Positions 36,906 to 57,699 of a stretch of 64,000 nt of DNA are shown here, piece by piece; position 1 is the first letter of the stretch; each line of letters starts with the position of its first letter. The position numbers were made by a program, and so were the translations under genes. Below the pieces are notes generated by a model. It ran no database searches, was not told the origin of the DNA, and saw nothing but the letters and a program-made list of their open reading frames with translations. The stretch is from Trogon surrucura (taxonomy: Eukaryota; Chordata; Aves; Trogoniformes; Trogonidae): contig CM036617.1 in NCBI GenBank assembly GCA_020746105.1, forward strand, positions 35,679,898 to 35,743,897, read 5' to 3'.

Positions 36906-38875
36906 AACAAACTGGACTCATTACAGAAAGAATAGCAGATAATTGGTCACTTTGTTTTTATGGTAGTGGTGGAAGTACAGTAGATATCAATATGTTTAGC
37001 ATATTTTAATTGATTCTGTATTTGTACTAGAAAATTACCATTTTGCTGATAGTTTTGAAGCAGACTACAGCAACACATGTAGTCACGGAAAGTTAGACCC
37101 ATAAAAATATGGATTTTTTACCAAGCTGAATTCTGTCACTACTCTGTATCAAATAAAAAATATATGTATATATGTAGTATAAAATTGGTAATAGCAAAAC
37201 TTGTTACTCACTATTTTAAGGAATAAGCAAGAATCTAAGCTGTGAAAATACTCTTACGGTGGCACACAGAGGTGTGTAAGAGGGAAGAATCAATGAATGA
37301 GACCCAGACAGACTGATGAGAGATCAATATTTTCTCCAGTAACCTGGTTTTGAAAATCAATAGAAATCAAATGGTGTTTTTCTTAAATCTTCAACTCAAA
37401 CATACAACCTTTTTTCTTCTTTTTTTTTTTTCTTTCTTCAAGTGAACTGTTACTGTCTTTCTTCAGTAAGCAGTTGTCCTGGCAGTTATTAAAAAGTGGT
37501 TGGATTTGTTCTGATTGAAACAAGAGTTGTGATTCATTTATTTTTTTAATAACTGAAGTAGAGGGCCTTTTGACAAGTGGCTTTTGTTCTGGACAGGTTT
37601 TACTGACAGCAGCAATCAGTTGTACCTGAGGAAATACATTTTTTCATGATGTCTGAGTGGTAGAGGAGACATGGAACTATTGAAGCAGTTCATTGAGAAG
37701 AAGGGTGCGGATGTCAGAAGTTACGCAATGATTCGGAAAACAGTGGACGTACTTGGAGACTACCTGTGCAAAACAAATAGTTTACGATGCAGGGGACCAG
37801 GGTTTTGGCAGTATCTAGTGTGGGGCAGGTAAAAGAGTAGGTTGTGAATGAAAAAGAAATCTTGGTGCTGATTTGTTGGTTGTGCTTTGCAGTGAGAGGG
37901 GAAGAACACAGCAAATTCAGGATTCATAATGATAAGTCTTCTAAAATAATAACTTAAGGGTGCAATTTACATTATAGAAGTTAGTAGTTTCACTCCTAAA
38001 CATTGTCACAAACTTTCTACATTTATGTTACAAGTGAAATGTTTATACAGTCTTTAGGCAAAGTAACTGTTGGGAGAAATTTTATTTTTAGTACCTATTT
38101 CATTCCGTAAGGAATGGACATTGTAACCAAGATGACACAGGCTGGAGGACAACCTAATGTTATCCCACAATAACTTGTATTTTGTTAAGCTGTAATAATG
38201 CAGAACTTCTAATAGGTTCCTCATGGACAGGTTTCAAAAGCAGGACATAGTTTAGCATGATTTTATACCAGCACTAGTACTGAAATATTCTGTGGTATGT
38301 ACTCCAGGGATTAAAAAAAGGTTTGTACAAGCCTATTTCTAGCAGTGGTATTCCATTCTACCATGGTAGCTAGCTAATTTTAGTATTGCTTGTGTCACGG
38401 ATATTTTAATACAGAGATTAGATATCTATTAAATTGAGAAAATACTAAACTCCTGACTAAGACTGATGTTTGATTAAGGGTATAGGTCAAAACATTTATG
38501 AAGATCTTCTGGTTTCTTTTATTTTAGTTTTTCTTCAGGACTGAAATGTCTTTACTGTTAATAAATTTCTCTGACACTTGTATTAAGTCTATTTTTCAAG
38601 TTTTTTCTACCAGCCTGGCTCACTAATGGGGAAAAAATAATTAAGACTTCAACTCCCTAAAATACTTCTTCACAGGAGTGTCTTCATCACTGTAAATGTG
38701 TTACTCTAAGCTGGGGGCATCCAGGTCCTTGTCTCAAAGATCTAATATTTGAATGAATGGCATATGCAGAAAAAAGTGAGTAGTTTACAATAAAAAGATT
38801 CTTACTCCCATCCTCTGCCCAAACAAAGGTAAAAGAAAGTAGTTAGGTGTAAAGTTCTAGGATATAGTAAAGTTC

Positions 38876-39184
38876 TTGGAGGACAGTGCCAGGCTCTTTT
38901 CAGCAGCATCCATTGACAGGACAAGGGGCAAAGGACACAAGCTGGAACATTGGAGGTTCCATAAAAATATTAGAAAAAACTTTTTCACGGTGAGGGTGAC
39001 AGAGCACTGGCACAGGCTGCCCAGGGAAGTTGTGGAGTCTCCTTCTCTGAAGACTTTCAAAACCCGCCTGGACACGTTTCTGTGTGACCTACTGTGGGTG
39101 ATCCTGCTCTGGCAGCGGGGTTGGACTAGGTGGTTTTTGAGGTCCCTTCCAACCTCTAACACTCTGTGACTCTGTGACTCTGTT
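38876..39184 (+). mobile_element. CR1 LINE, 3' fragment (plus strand)
   Basis: ORF2 end from [20 protein letters not shown] to [18 protein letters not shown], then 3' UTR and a tail with three copies of the terminal octamer (ctctgtga ctctgtga ctctgtta). It matches the minus-strand copy at 5974 closely (same subfamily, opposite orientation). Confidence 0.95.
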
Positions 39185-40507
39185 ATATACAGTAATTTTG
39201 TGAATATTATTTTGAAAATCTTTCCATTTGAGATACTCTGTGTACATCTTACAAGAGTAAGATGATTTTTGTCAGATGTTTTGTGAAAGAATATCTGTGA
39301 AAAGTCTCGGAGATTTAACTGTATCAACATGTTCAACTTAAACAGCTGTTCTCATCAGTGGCAAGTTAAAGCTAAATTTTGCTCAATACGTATTCTGCTT
39401 AAATTACCTAAATGTTCCTTTAAAAAACAAGCTCATTTAAGCCTGAAATTATGGCTGCATACATTGAGGTTCATGTTTATTGGGATCTGCCTTAATTTAA
39501 ATGGGGACAGGTGTGTGCTGGCTACTGGAGTTTCAGGGTAAATCAAAAGACAGCGAAAGTTACTGACTGACCACTTTGGAACCAGTTTGCAGAAAGACTA
39601 AGCCACCTTTTCACACCTACAGTTTCTTCTGCAGGTACCAAAACAAAACCCTCTTCCTTTCAGTTTGTTCCTGTTCCATGAGTTCAACTGGCTGCTCAGT
39701 CAAGGCTTTTAAGTCTTAATGGCTTTGAGGTTTTAGTGGGAAACGAGAGACAGGAAAACGTGTTTTCTTCTTGCAGGGCAACACTAGTTAAAAGGTGTGA
39801 GAATATGTGAATGGCAGTTCTGAAATCTGGGAGAGCACACTGGCCTGAACTTACCAGTCCAGTTCCGTAGCAAAACCTCCTTTGCTACAAATACTAATGA
39901 GAGTTTGATAAAGTTGTGGCGTTTCGTTATGTACACAACGTGGTTCAGGCAGTATTCTTCACTAAGAAAAAAAATGTTTATGAATCTTAAGTGCATTTTT
40001 TGTTTCTACTAAAATCACCATGACCTAAAGTAATTTTTAGTAAGCAACGTATCTTCTGGTTTTTTATCTTCAGTGTTTAGAATCAGAATTCTTAAATGAA
40101 CTTATAGTTGATTTATACGGATATGTTTTTGTGTCAGATCCTCACAGTTAGCAGAAAGCTGTTCCAAATTTGAAAAATACAGGCTATATTTAATTATATG
40201 CGCCCATGATTACACTGTCTTGTTATAATTCTTTAAAACATGAATGAAGTTGAGTATTTAAGTGTCTTCTGCTTGTTTGTTTAATTCAGGTTTAGTGTCA
40301 ATAATTCCATTCTGACTTGAAACAATGTACCTTCTTTATTCTGAAAACTAAAAAAAGATTATTTGAGCACTTGTCTAGGTTGAGCAAAACTAGTGTTACA
40401 ATTATTCATTTTAGAAGTACTCTAGAACTATTCCTTTAGAAATATTAGTACTGTAACTTAATAGATATTTTTTAAAAGAAATTTGGGGGTCTTTTGTTTC
40501 TTCACAG

Positions 40508-40659
40508 AAGTTTCCAACTGAAGGACTGGCAAACGTTGTTCGAAATGTGTTTGACTTCGACTCCTACAACAACGAAATGCGTGAAATTTTAATCAACGTT
40601 TTGCACAAACATGGGATACCTATTGGAGCAAAGCCGACCAATGTACAGCTGGCCAAGGA
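40508..40659 (+). CDS. VWA8: VWA8 exon 7: end of the third AAA module lid
   Basis: One hundred and fifty-two bases, phase 0 in and two bases out. It reads KFPTEGLANVVRNVFDFDSY, continues NNEMREILINVLHKHGIPIG and ends near VQLAK. Nearly all residues match remembered human VWA8. Read straight through, the genomic frame hits a stop immediately after the exon (gag taa). The real border is ga|gtaaga, because exon 8 supplies the missing base of Glu and continues with LPLPDHKFMGYW. Confidence 0.96.
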
Positions 40660-48656
<7,997 letters not shown>

Positions 48657-48765
48657 ACTGCCATTACCAGATCACAAATTTATGGGCTACTGGAAAGTCA
48701 ATCAGCCAGGGAATGCACAACAGAAACTGCTGTGTCCAACAGAAACTCAAAAAATAGATGTAAAG
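48657..48765 (+). CDS. VWA8: VWA8 exon 8: start of post-AAA middle region
   Basis: One hundred and nine bases, one base in and phase 0 out. It reads LPLPDHKFMGYWKVNQPGNA and then QQKLLCPTETQKIDVK. The family landmark is FMGYW, then QKLLCP and the DIK/DVK turn. The acceptor is ttgacag; the donor gtttgt is weak at the third to fifth intron positions but is forced by phase and by the start of exon 9 (GPVYLNIQGFP). Identity to human is clearly lower here than in the AAA exons. Confidence 0.95.
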
Positions 48766-49681
48766 GTTTGTCTTTATTATTATTATTTCAATTCATGCAA
48801 TACTGTTTTTACATGTTGGGGTGCAAATAATCTAACATGTGATTAATTTCTTCAGGAAAAATAGTATGTACAAAGCATGATGGTACTTGTTACCTGTCCT
48901 TGGGTTTTTTATATTGACTAGAAGAATGAATGTGTTTGTGTGCCCAGCCTGCACTGTGTAAGATTTGCTTTAAAAGCAGTACCTTCGTCCAGAAGTTCTT
49001 GAAAGGAGTTTTTTGTAAGGATATTTAAAATAACATATATGAAGGAACGTTGTAGCTGTTTTGGATGCTTGGAGGTGGACAGTTTCAGGCTCCAGATCTT
49101 GGTTTTTAGATAAGATCAAAGACTGAAAAGGAAGTTGTTTTCTGTTTTACATGAAGCTGAATTCTTATGGGTCTTTGGCACTGCCAAGTTTGAATATGAA
49201 CTTTTGGTACCGTTTGACCTGCAGCCAAAGCTTCTAAGTTGTTTTTGAGATCTTGGCTTAACTTCAGTAATTATTAGTCCAGTCAATAAGAAGAAACCTG
49301 AACTGCTAATGTGATATAGGGGTGAGATTTAAACTTTATATAATAAGAAATTACCATTGAACTTCTTTGAAACAAAAATATTCCATTTTTTTTCCTTGTA
49401 TAGACTGTGCTTTATCAGTACATGACACTTCCTTCATGCCACTGAGCAATAATGAGTCCTAACCAATAAAAGACTAAAGAGGGTTTCTATACTATATAGA
49501 AAAAAAACAGTATGGACTTTCAGAGAGCTTGCAGAAAAGCATTTCCTTTTCCCTTTTATTTATTTAGTAATTGGTCTGTTCCTGTTAATAGTATTAAGTC
49601 TTGAGGAAGATTTCTAGATTTTCATAAAGAATGGTGAGCGGAATATTTTAGCAAGCTCTCTTTGTTGTAATTTTTTTTCAG
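48766..49681 (+). other. VWA8: VWA8 intron between exons 8 and 9
   Basis: 916 bases, gtttgt to ttttttttcag. No repeat or gene recognised. Confidence 0.9.
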
Positions 49682-49820
49682 GGCCCTGTGTACTTAAACA
49701 TTCAAGGATTTCCACTGGAACGACATGAAGCCAGGTCCCTCAATTTCACAGAAGAACTCGCTTTTTGGACGCTGCCTTTGGGTGAAATTAACATTGTTTG
49801 CGATGCCACAGTAACAAAAG
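49682..49820 (+). CDS. VWA8: VWA8 exon 9: middle region; 3' border uncertain by 5 nt
   Basis: Phase 0 in. It reads GPVYLNIQGFPLERHEARSL then NFTEELAFWTLPLGEINIVC and DATVTK, corresponding to human GPALINIQEYPIERHEERSL and onward. Two donors are compatible with the frame. One is at 49821 (aaag|gtgcag, weak intron side), paired with acceptor 51067-51068. The other is at 49826 (gca|gtaaga, good intron side), paired with an AG five bases further on. Both give the same protein length and differ in two residues (KEEEAEN or KGAEAEN). I favour the first because it uses the first AG and fits human slightly better. Confidence 0.9.
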
Positions 49821-51068
49821 GTGCAGTAAGAAAAGCAACTCACTTTTGTAATGATCCCAAATATTACAGATTTGTGAAATATCCCAGAGATGAGGAAGGA
49901 CTGGACTGTTGACTTCAAGAGTGCCTGCTGATAGTCAGTGGCAGAATATAAAAGGGCAGTATGAGGGATTCCAAATGTACTAATATCACTTCAGTGCATT
50001 TACAGTCCTATGTGTTTCTAGGTGTGTTTGCAATGGAGTGTAGGAGTTACACTAGGAATTGAGATATGGGAATGGAGGATATCAAGCACAGGAGTGGAGT
50101 ATAGGAACAGTAATATATCTCTTTCTGCTCTTTTTTCAACAGTAGGTGAAATACAAAAGTAGTCAGCCGCTCAAGTTGGAGCATAATTTCACTGGTCATT
50201 GTGGTCTTTATAAGGATATGCATCTTTCTCAAGCCAAGAGAAGGATATGTAATTAAAGTAGAACACAGCCACAAAATTGCAAGACTGTTCAGTTTGTATG
50301 TTCAACATTGTATTACTTCATAAAAAAGATTCTTTGACTTTTCCTCTCTCATATACTCTCTTATACGGGTTAAAATTCATTTTTACTGGATTGACCTTGC
50401 CTTAGGTACCTGTGCGACTTATAACCCAAAGTGAGTTGTGTCATTGGGAGTATTAGTTAATGTTTTTAGGTTTCATCATTAAACACGTCTGAACTTTATT
50501 GTGTATTATGAACAAGGATCAATACTGGAATGCTTGAAGGTGGTAGGTTTCAGTCCACTTGTACCCTTAGTTTCAAATACATCAACAGGCTTTTATGACA
50601 GCAAAACAATAATTAGTGACTTTGTATCAATTTCAAGAATTGTCTGAAATCAGTCAGGAAGATGCTATATGTGAGAAGTTCCATACAAAGTTTGCATTCA
50701 TCCCTTGTTTGATTATTAAGTGCATGGATTGAAAGGGATAGAGAAGGAGGGGGAACCAAGATTATAAGCAACCAAAAACATCTGGACGGCTTTTGTGTCA
50801 ACTAGGAGCTGCCTAGTGCTGCAGTCTTGTCTACACAAATATACCTTGGGCTCCTTGTTTCAAGAGTTAATAGTGTTGTGGAAGGATTCTGCCTGTTAAC
50901 TTTCAGTTCATATCAAGAGAGCATTTGTCTCTTTATTTCCCTGTGTCGATGGTGGTAGCCTTTCTGTACATTTTGCTGTATTATCTGCCAAGTTTATGAC
51001 ATATGTATTTCCAGAACAGTAATGCACCATCTCAGTAGCCTTTCATTAATTTTACTTTCTTATTGCAG
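49821..51068 (+). other. VWA8: VWA8 intron between exons 9 and 10
   Basis: About 1,248 bases with the favoured borders (gtgcag to ttgcag), or shifted by 5 nt at both ends (gtaaga to aagag). No repeat or gene recognised inside. Confidence 0.8.
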
Positions 51069-51271
51069 AAGAGGAAGCTGAAAATGTTCTTTATGTTACT
51101 ACATGCAATCCTGTTTCCTTATACTTCATGAATATTTCTAGTAAGAGTGGATACTTTGTGGATCTTTATGACCTCTTCCCAAGAACAGTTGGAAGTGTCT
51201 GGCAGCCTTTTGTGACCGCAGCACCGCTGGGAAATCCACTCAAAGGTCAAGTGGTTCTACATGAAGAGGAG
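51069..51271 (+). CDS. VWA8: VWA8 exon 10: middle region
   Basis: With the favoured acceptor the exon has 203 bases, two bases in and phase 0 out; the alternative start is 51074. It reads ENVLYVTTCNPVSLYFMNIS, continues SKSGYFVDLYDLFPRTVGSV and ends KGQVVLHEEE. Human has YVVTCNPASLYFMNMTGKSG at the same place. The repeated hydrophobic strands (VLYVTTC, SLYFMN, GQVVLHE) look like blades of a beta-rich fold; the fold is inferred only. The donor is gtaaaa. A CR1 copy begins only about 100 bases downstream. Confidence 0.93.
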
Positions 51272-51371
51272 GTAAAAAAAGTTAAAATACAGCTAAATAT
51301 GTAGTAATGATCAAAGTAGTATCATAAATGTAGGATCACAAAGGCATCTATAGTTTGAAATAGTCTGGGCA

Positions 51372-52572
51372 GTAGCCTTGTGTGATGTCGTAACTGGCTG
51401 GTTATCTGAGGGGAGAGCAGTGGATGTCATCTACCTTGGCTTCAGCAAGGCTTTTGACACTGTCTCTCATAACATCCTCATTAGGAAACTCAGGGAGTGT
51501 GGGTTAGATGAGTGGACAGTGAGGTGTGGTGAGAGCTGGTTGAGTGACGGAGCCCAGAGAGTTGTGATCCTTGGAGCGGGATTGAGTTGGAGGTCTGTAA
51601 CCAGTGGTGTTCCCCAGGGGTCAGTACTGGGTCTGGTCTTATTCAACATATTCATCAATGACCTAGATGAGGGAACAGAGTGTATCTTCAGCAAGTTTGC
51701 TGATGATACAAAACTGGGAGATGTGACTGACACACCCGAGGGCTGTGCTGCCCTGCAGTGTGACCTGGACAGGCTGGAGTGTTGAGCAGAGAGGAACCTA
51801 ATGAGGTTCAACAAGGGCAAATGTAGGGTCCTGCACGTGGGGATGAACAGCCCCATGCACTAATGTAGGTTAGGGTTAGACCTGCTGGAAAGCAGCCCTG
51901 AGGAGAAGGATCTTGAAGTCCTGGTAGACAGTAAGTTAAGCAGGAGCCAGAAGTGTGTCCTTGTGGTCAAGAAAGCCAATGGTATCTTGGGCTGCATTAA
52001 GAAGAGTTTAGCATGTAGGTCAAGGGAAGTCATCGTCCCCCTCTCTTCTACCCAGGTGAGGTGGAAATACTGTGCCCAGTTCTGGGCTCCCCAGGTCAAG
52101 AGAGACAGGGAACTCCTGGAGACAGTCTAGCAGAGCACAGCAAAGATGACTGAGGGACTGGAACATCCCTCTTACGAGGAAAGGTTGAGAGAGCTGGGAC
52201 TATTTAGCCTGGAGAAGACAGAGAGGAGACCTTATCAATGTCTATAAATATCTAAAGGGTGGTGGGTGCACGGAAGATGGAGCGGACTCTTTTCAGTAGT
52301 TCCCAGTCACAGGACAAGGGGCAATGGGCCCAAGCTGGAACACAGGAAGTTTCATCTAAATTTGAGGAAGAACTTCTTTACCGTGAAGGTGACAGAGCAC
52401 TGGGACAGGCTCCCCAGGGAGGTTGTGGAGTCTCTGTCTTTGGAGACTTTCAAAACCCTTCTGGTCACAATCCTGTGTGATGTGCTCTAGGCAATCCTGC
52501 TTTAGCAGGGAAGTTGGACTAGATGATCTCTAGAGGTCCCTTTCAACTCTGGTGAATCTGTGATTCTGTGAA
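51372..52572 (+). mobile_element. CR1 LINE, 1.2 kb, 5'-truncated (plus strand)
   Basis: It starts within RT just before motif A ([20 protein letters not shown]), where the first catalytic Asp of YLDFSKAF is replaced by Gly. It continues with [20 protein letters not shown] (motif B) and [11 protein letters not shown] (motif C). Downstream, frame breaks and a stop interrupt the C-terminal half. [21 protein letters not shown] tail and the 3' end ctctggtgaatctgtgattc close the element. It lies about 100 bases after exon 10, in the same orientation as the gene. Confidence 0.95.
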
Positions 52573-54947
52573 GCCTACCCTCTTCTCAGTGTTTTCTTTT
52601 CCACTGTACTTGGAGCTTGGGAGTTGCCTTCAACTTTAGTTTATATGTGGAGATTTTACTCTTGCACTTTTTAGATGGGAAATATTCCTTTGCATTCTTG
52701 AAGCTGAGTTCTACCTGCTTATCTTATTTTTCTGACTGATTGAGAGAGATAGGTCTTTTGGGGAGAAAGGGAGACTGGCCTCCGTGGAAGAAAGGGGCAT
52801 GGTAATTTTTGTTCAGGAGCCTCATTCAAGCATCGTGTGTTTGCAAGGTCAAAGTAAGCTGTTTTATGCTGTGAACTTAAGTTCTGTTCTAATCTTGTCC
52901 CCGTTTTACATTTCAAATAGTGTAGGAAAGAGACATTTTCTGAGTCATAAAGTAAGATGTTGATTGTATTTGCTTCATGCCACTATTTTTGATGTTTGTG
53001 AATCGATATTTCTCATTCTGTAATATCTAGCGTACCGAAACTAGAAAGAAGACTATGTAAACCTTGACATCTAGTGTATCAGCAATGCAGATTTAGAACC
53101 ACTGACGAGTTCAGTGTTGGTTTGACTCAAGTTCCCTTTTGAAAGTCAAGTATTGCGTGCTTTCCACATACTTTCCATTACTATCAGTGAACTGATTGGA
53201 ACATTTCCAATTCAAAACTTCCTTGCCCAGAAGTAGGAAGAGAAAACCATTGGCTCAATGCTGCTCGTAATTGCTTATTTTCTAATATTAGTAATAGTTT
53301 ATAATTTACTTACCAGTCATAGTGGTTTGATGTGAGCATTTAATCTGGTCGTTATTGTTGGTTGGTTTTCCCTTTTCCTTTTGTTGTTCTGAATTCCTTC
53401 TGCCTCTTTTTCAGTAGGTGAGAGATTCCAATCTAGAAGAGCCTTTCCTACAGTGAGTTGGGATATTAAGTAGTTTTTAGTGATTTCATAACTAGGGTCT
53501 CTGCGATACTGTTATTCCAGGAATGTTTGTCAAGTTTTGACACCACTTTCTGGTGTCAAACACTACAGTTAAGCTCGATGCCTTACTGGAAACACAATTA
53601 TTCTGCCTTCAGTAGAACTGCCCATGCCTTCTTCAGCTTTGCCTCGGACACTTTCCAGTGCTAACTGCAAAAAAGTAGGATTCTGAAGTTACCTACTTGA
53701 CGTGATTGCTTGTGTGGTTGTCTTGAAGAGCTAGATAAGTAACAACTGGGCTATTTTGAGATGCACGTAACACATCTGTTTACTTCTAAACAATTCTTGT
53801 CCTTTTTCAACAAAGTCAAAGCAGGAAACTGTAAAACAGATGGCAGTCTATCTCGTGTCTAACAATGTTTAAAGTGTCTCGTGCTTTTTAATATAAAGCT
53901 CAGCAATATTCTTTGCTTTCCAAGTGTCTGAAATTCCTACTATCAAAATAATTTTCCTGCTAGCTTTGTTTTTAACCAGATCACAGTAGCATTTCGTGTC
54001 AGCAATGAAGTTTTATCAAAGATTCACCTGCGAAGTTTTAGGTACTTAACTCTGTGACTGGTTTTGCCTGTCCTCGTGCAATATATTTTTTCAGTCATGG
54101 GATGAATTAAACTCTGAAATAAAGTTTATTCTGTGGAGACACCATGACAACTCAGTGCCCCTTTCCAGATGATCACATTTGAATCGTATCTTCGTGTTTT
54201 TCTCTGGCAAAGCTTAAATATTACCAGTTTCAGTCTTGCCTTTCTTAACAAGTGCTACAGGTGAACAAATCCTCTCTGAAAATAAGCCCGTTTTATACTG
54301 CTGGAAAACAATATGGAGTTACAATATTCTGAATGTTTTGCATTATCATAGGACTTTATTACATAGTGTTAGGATAGAACTTACTCATTGAATGTGAAAA
54401 TATGTTTCATTAAACTACCAACTTAGTTGTAAAAAACCATTCTACACTTAGGACACAATTCAGAAATAATTTTAGACTTCTTAAGTAAGCATATTGCACA
54501 GAAAAAATTGTGAAATACTGTTCTCTTATGTATTGCATGTTCATATCCATGCACCACATTAATAATTTATTTGGGATTGTTTTTTAAATGAAGTACCAGT
54601 GCATAGGTCAGACAAATGCTCCTGCAGTAGTCTTCGCAACCACTGCTATCCTTCCTTACATTAGAGCTCATGTGTTCATTTCTAGTCCCCACTAGATCGA
54701 AAGAGGGATTGTCAAGTAGTTTAATTTTTTCCACATTTATTGCCAACTCTGCCTTCAGTGGAACCCTGGAAGAATCACGTGCTTTCTTTGTGCACCTGTG
54801 AAACAAGGGGGATATTGCTGTATATGAAATTAAATCCATGATTATTGATGTTAGCAGGTACGCATATAGTCCAAGCTAGTCATTCAAGTATCTTCTGTAT
54901 CTGTTGGGAGGATAAAGTTGATGTGCAAGAGAATTTCCTCCCAGCTA

Positions 54948-55198
54948 AGGCAGAGTGAGCTGAAAAACGTCAAATTGGGCGTTAGGAAGAAGTTCTTCAC
55001 CATGGGGATGGTGAGACACTGGCACAGGTTGCCCAGAGAGGTGATGAATGCCCCATCCCTGGAAATTTTTAAGGCCAGGCTGGATGGGGCTCTGGGCAAC
55101 CTGATCTAGCAGGGGATGTCCCTGCCCATGGCAGGGGGGTTGGAACTAGATGATCTTTAAGGTCCCTTCTAACCCTGACAATTCTATGATTCTATGAG
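54948..55198 (+). mobile_element. CR1 LINE, 3' fragment (plus strand)
   Basis: About 250 bases: [20 protein letters not shown] and [19 protein letters not shown], then gcccatggcaggggggttgg and the tail attctatgattctatga. A clean, well preserved tail with two terminal octamers. Confidence 0.95.
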
Positions 55199-56409
55199 TT
55201 GCCCACTGGAGGTGCCTTTTTCTTTCCACTGGCTGCAGAAGGAGCCTTGATATATAGTCAAGGTGCCTTCCTTCGGGTGTACTAAGATCACGGGCAGCCG
55301 TAAGCTCAGAATTTGCAGCATTCATATGTTAAGACAAGTAGATTAGTGGCACATCTGTGTTTTGGGCAAGGCTCCAAGGGTGAGCTACTTGTGCAAAGAG
55401 TGCATCAAACAGATCTTCAGGAGAAACCAAGTGATGTAAATTATGTATGTGATGCCTTAGAGGTCCGTCTACGTGTACTTGCAAAAAGACCAAGAAATTT
55501 TAACAATATTTGTAGAAGTAAGCAGTTGCATTTCCGCTGACAGTTGATATTGCATAGATAATACAATCAATCAATTAGTACAAAAAGCTGAAGATTTTTC
55601 CCATTTTTTTGTTTTAATAAAGGTCTTTAGAGATGAATGTTTCTAAGTTATGAAACAGAACAATTTTAAATGAATGATAACCTTGTTGGAAAGGATGAAA
55701 TGATGGTATTGTGGCTCTTCAAATAAGCTTGTGTGATTTGTTTCCCAGACGACATCCATCTGGATTCAATAGAGCCCTCCAGTGAAACAGAATGAAAAAT
55801 CACCATTCCTGCCTGTCCTTTTAAATAAAATTTTACTAAAACTAAACTCCTCAGGGATTTAACTTAATAGCACAAATCAGAGATTTATCTGCTTTTAAGC
55901 CACCTTTGCATCTTCTTGGAAGAAAGAGTAGATAATTTTATTCCTCGTGGTAGCCATTGGTCATGGTGAGCACAGTCTGTTTTGACTTTATCTCTTTGTT
56001 CAGACTAAGCTGATATATTTTGAAACGACTCTTCAGATATCTCAAGTCATTTCCTCGTAAGACAGGAGTTGCGTTCATCTTTTCAGGGCAGCAGTACCTC
56101 ATGAGGACTTCAGAGCAGACTCCTATTCCCTATAAAGCTTCGTGCCCACCTATTTCACTTTTCTTTTTCTTTCCGCACCTATAATTTTACCGCTCAGGAG
56201 AGCAGACAGAGTCTGAAGAAAATTGGTTACTTTATGCATGATTTGATACAGGATTATAGGAGGGAGATGCACATGAATTGATTTGCATATAAATCAACTG
56301 CAGACATGTTTTTTCTTACTTTGCTGTGTTGAAAGGCTACGACTGAGCAGACAGAGTAACCTACAGTCTACCTCAGAGAACATCCTTTAACTCCACTTTT
56401 ATCTTTCTG

Positions 56410-56650
56410 GGTCAGGAAGGGAGGGAGGGAAGTGCTTTTCCCTGTCTTACGTGCTGCTGGAGCTCTTTGTCAAAGCTCTCGGATAGCGAGGGAGTGAGGG
56501 AGCCTGTGACACAGAAGCTGACACAGAGATCCGCCTCGCGCACTACGTGTAGGAGCTGGCAAACATCCTTTAAAGAAGGCTTTCTTAACAGTTTGTGAAC
56601 TAGCCTGGAACACAAGTGGGGACCTGCACGTGGAAGAACCTGCAACATGC
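56410..56650. other. CpG-containing patch with open minus-strand frame
   Basis: About 240 bases of mixed composition with several CpGs (atccgcctcgcgcactacgtg region). A 78-codon frame runs through it on the minus strand (56648-56412), beginning MLQVLPRAGPHLCSRLV. I recognise no family and see no splice-site context on that strand. It may be chance, a relic of an insertion, or part of an unrecognised antisense transcript. Confidence 0.3.
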
Positions 56651-57699
56651 TAGAAGTAAGGTCTGAAGTGTCTAGTCCTCATAATATTCTGATAAATTTT
56701 TTCAGGAGGAAGGATTGTTTTTTTTCAAAAACTAGTTGGCGTTCCTGAATTCTCTTCTTTTTTTTGGATGTTTTATAAGACTTTCCTTTTCTATAAGCAC
56801 ACCTTACAGAAAAGGAGGCGTGTGCTTGTATGGAGAGGTGTGCCCCTTCTGTAGAAAAGGTGAAGACTTTCCTTTTCTTTAAGCTCAAAGCTTATATCTT
56901 TACTTGATTTTCTCAGTTCACTGACATCTCTAATATAGTCAAGTCTTCCAAATAATCTGAAAGACACCACTTGCATTAATTAGAAGACCAGTTAGCTACA
57001 TGCATACATTTCTCTCCCTCTGAAAGAATGGAGGATTGAGCCCCAAACCATGAATTACTGCACAAGTTTTTTCACTTGAACCTAATGAGCAATATATCTG
57101 TGTTTGCAAGCTTACTTGCTCAGACTGTGAGCATCGAGGGCAGAAGAGAACAAAACTGAGTTTGGGCAGAAGAGTACAAGAGGGTTAAACTGAATTATTT
57201 GTACTGCCCCACTCTGAAATTGGAGTGTATTCCTCCTCCTAGTGCTTCTTTCCATCTGCGAGACCATAAGGAACAACTTCCCATACCAGCAAAGTGAAAT
57301 CACAGCCCTGTTTGGTTTAAGGACTATTAAGAGGAAAATGCTGGCTAAAATAACAACAGCAGTAAGGAAAGGGAAACTTTGCAGTAACTAAAAATAAAGG
57401 CAAACCACTTCACAAGATTGGTTATTGCATCTGTCCAGAGTTTGGAATTCCAGACATTGGGGTCGGGAGGTCGCCCAAAGGTTACTTTTCTCCCAGTCAA
57501 GAACAAACAGGGCGGAATTGCACACTAACATCTTTTCCCAGCCCACTTGAAGCGTTGCCAAAGCTGCTTTTGGATGTGTTCGCAAGTGACGCAAAAATCT
57601 ATTCTTAAACACACACAGAATATACATCAGTCACTTAGCACAGAAGGAAACCATTAACATCAAAAGGGGTGGAGTAGAGAGGCTTTTTATATTACCAAC

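Larger units (their letters stand above)
32574..40507 (+). other. VWA8: VWA8 intron between exons 6 and 7 (7.9 kb)
   Basis: From gtatgg to ttcacag. Five CR1 fragments lie in it (35094, 36170, 36434 and 38876 onward, plus likely decayed sequence between 36345 and 36434). It also has a triplicated ggtgcctaac phrase at 34905-34946. 32574-35090 and 39190-40500 contain nothing I recognise. Confidence 0.85.

Noticed and set aside
49688-49912. 74-codon frame as a single-exon gene
   Set aside because: It is VWA8 exon 9 read on into the intron; the coding part stops at the splice donor.
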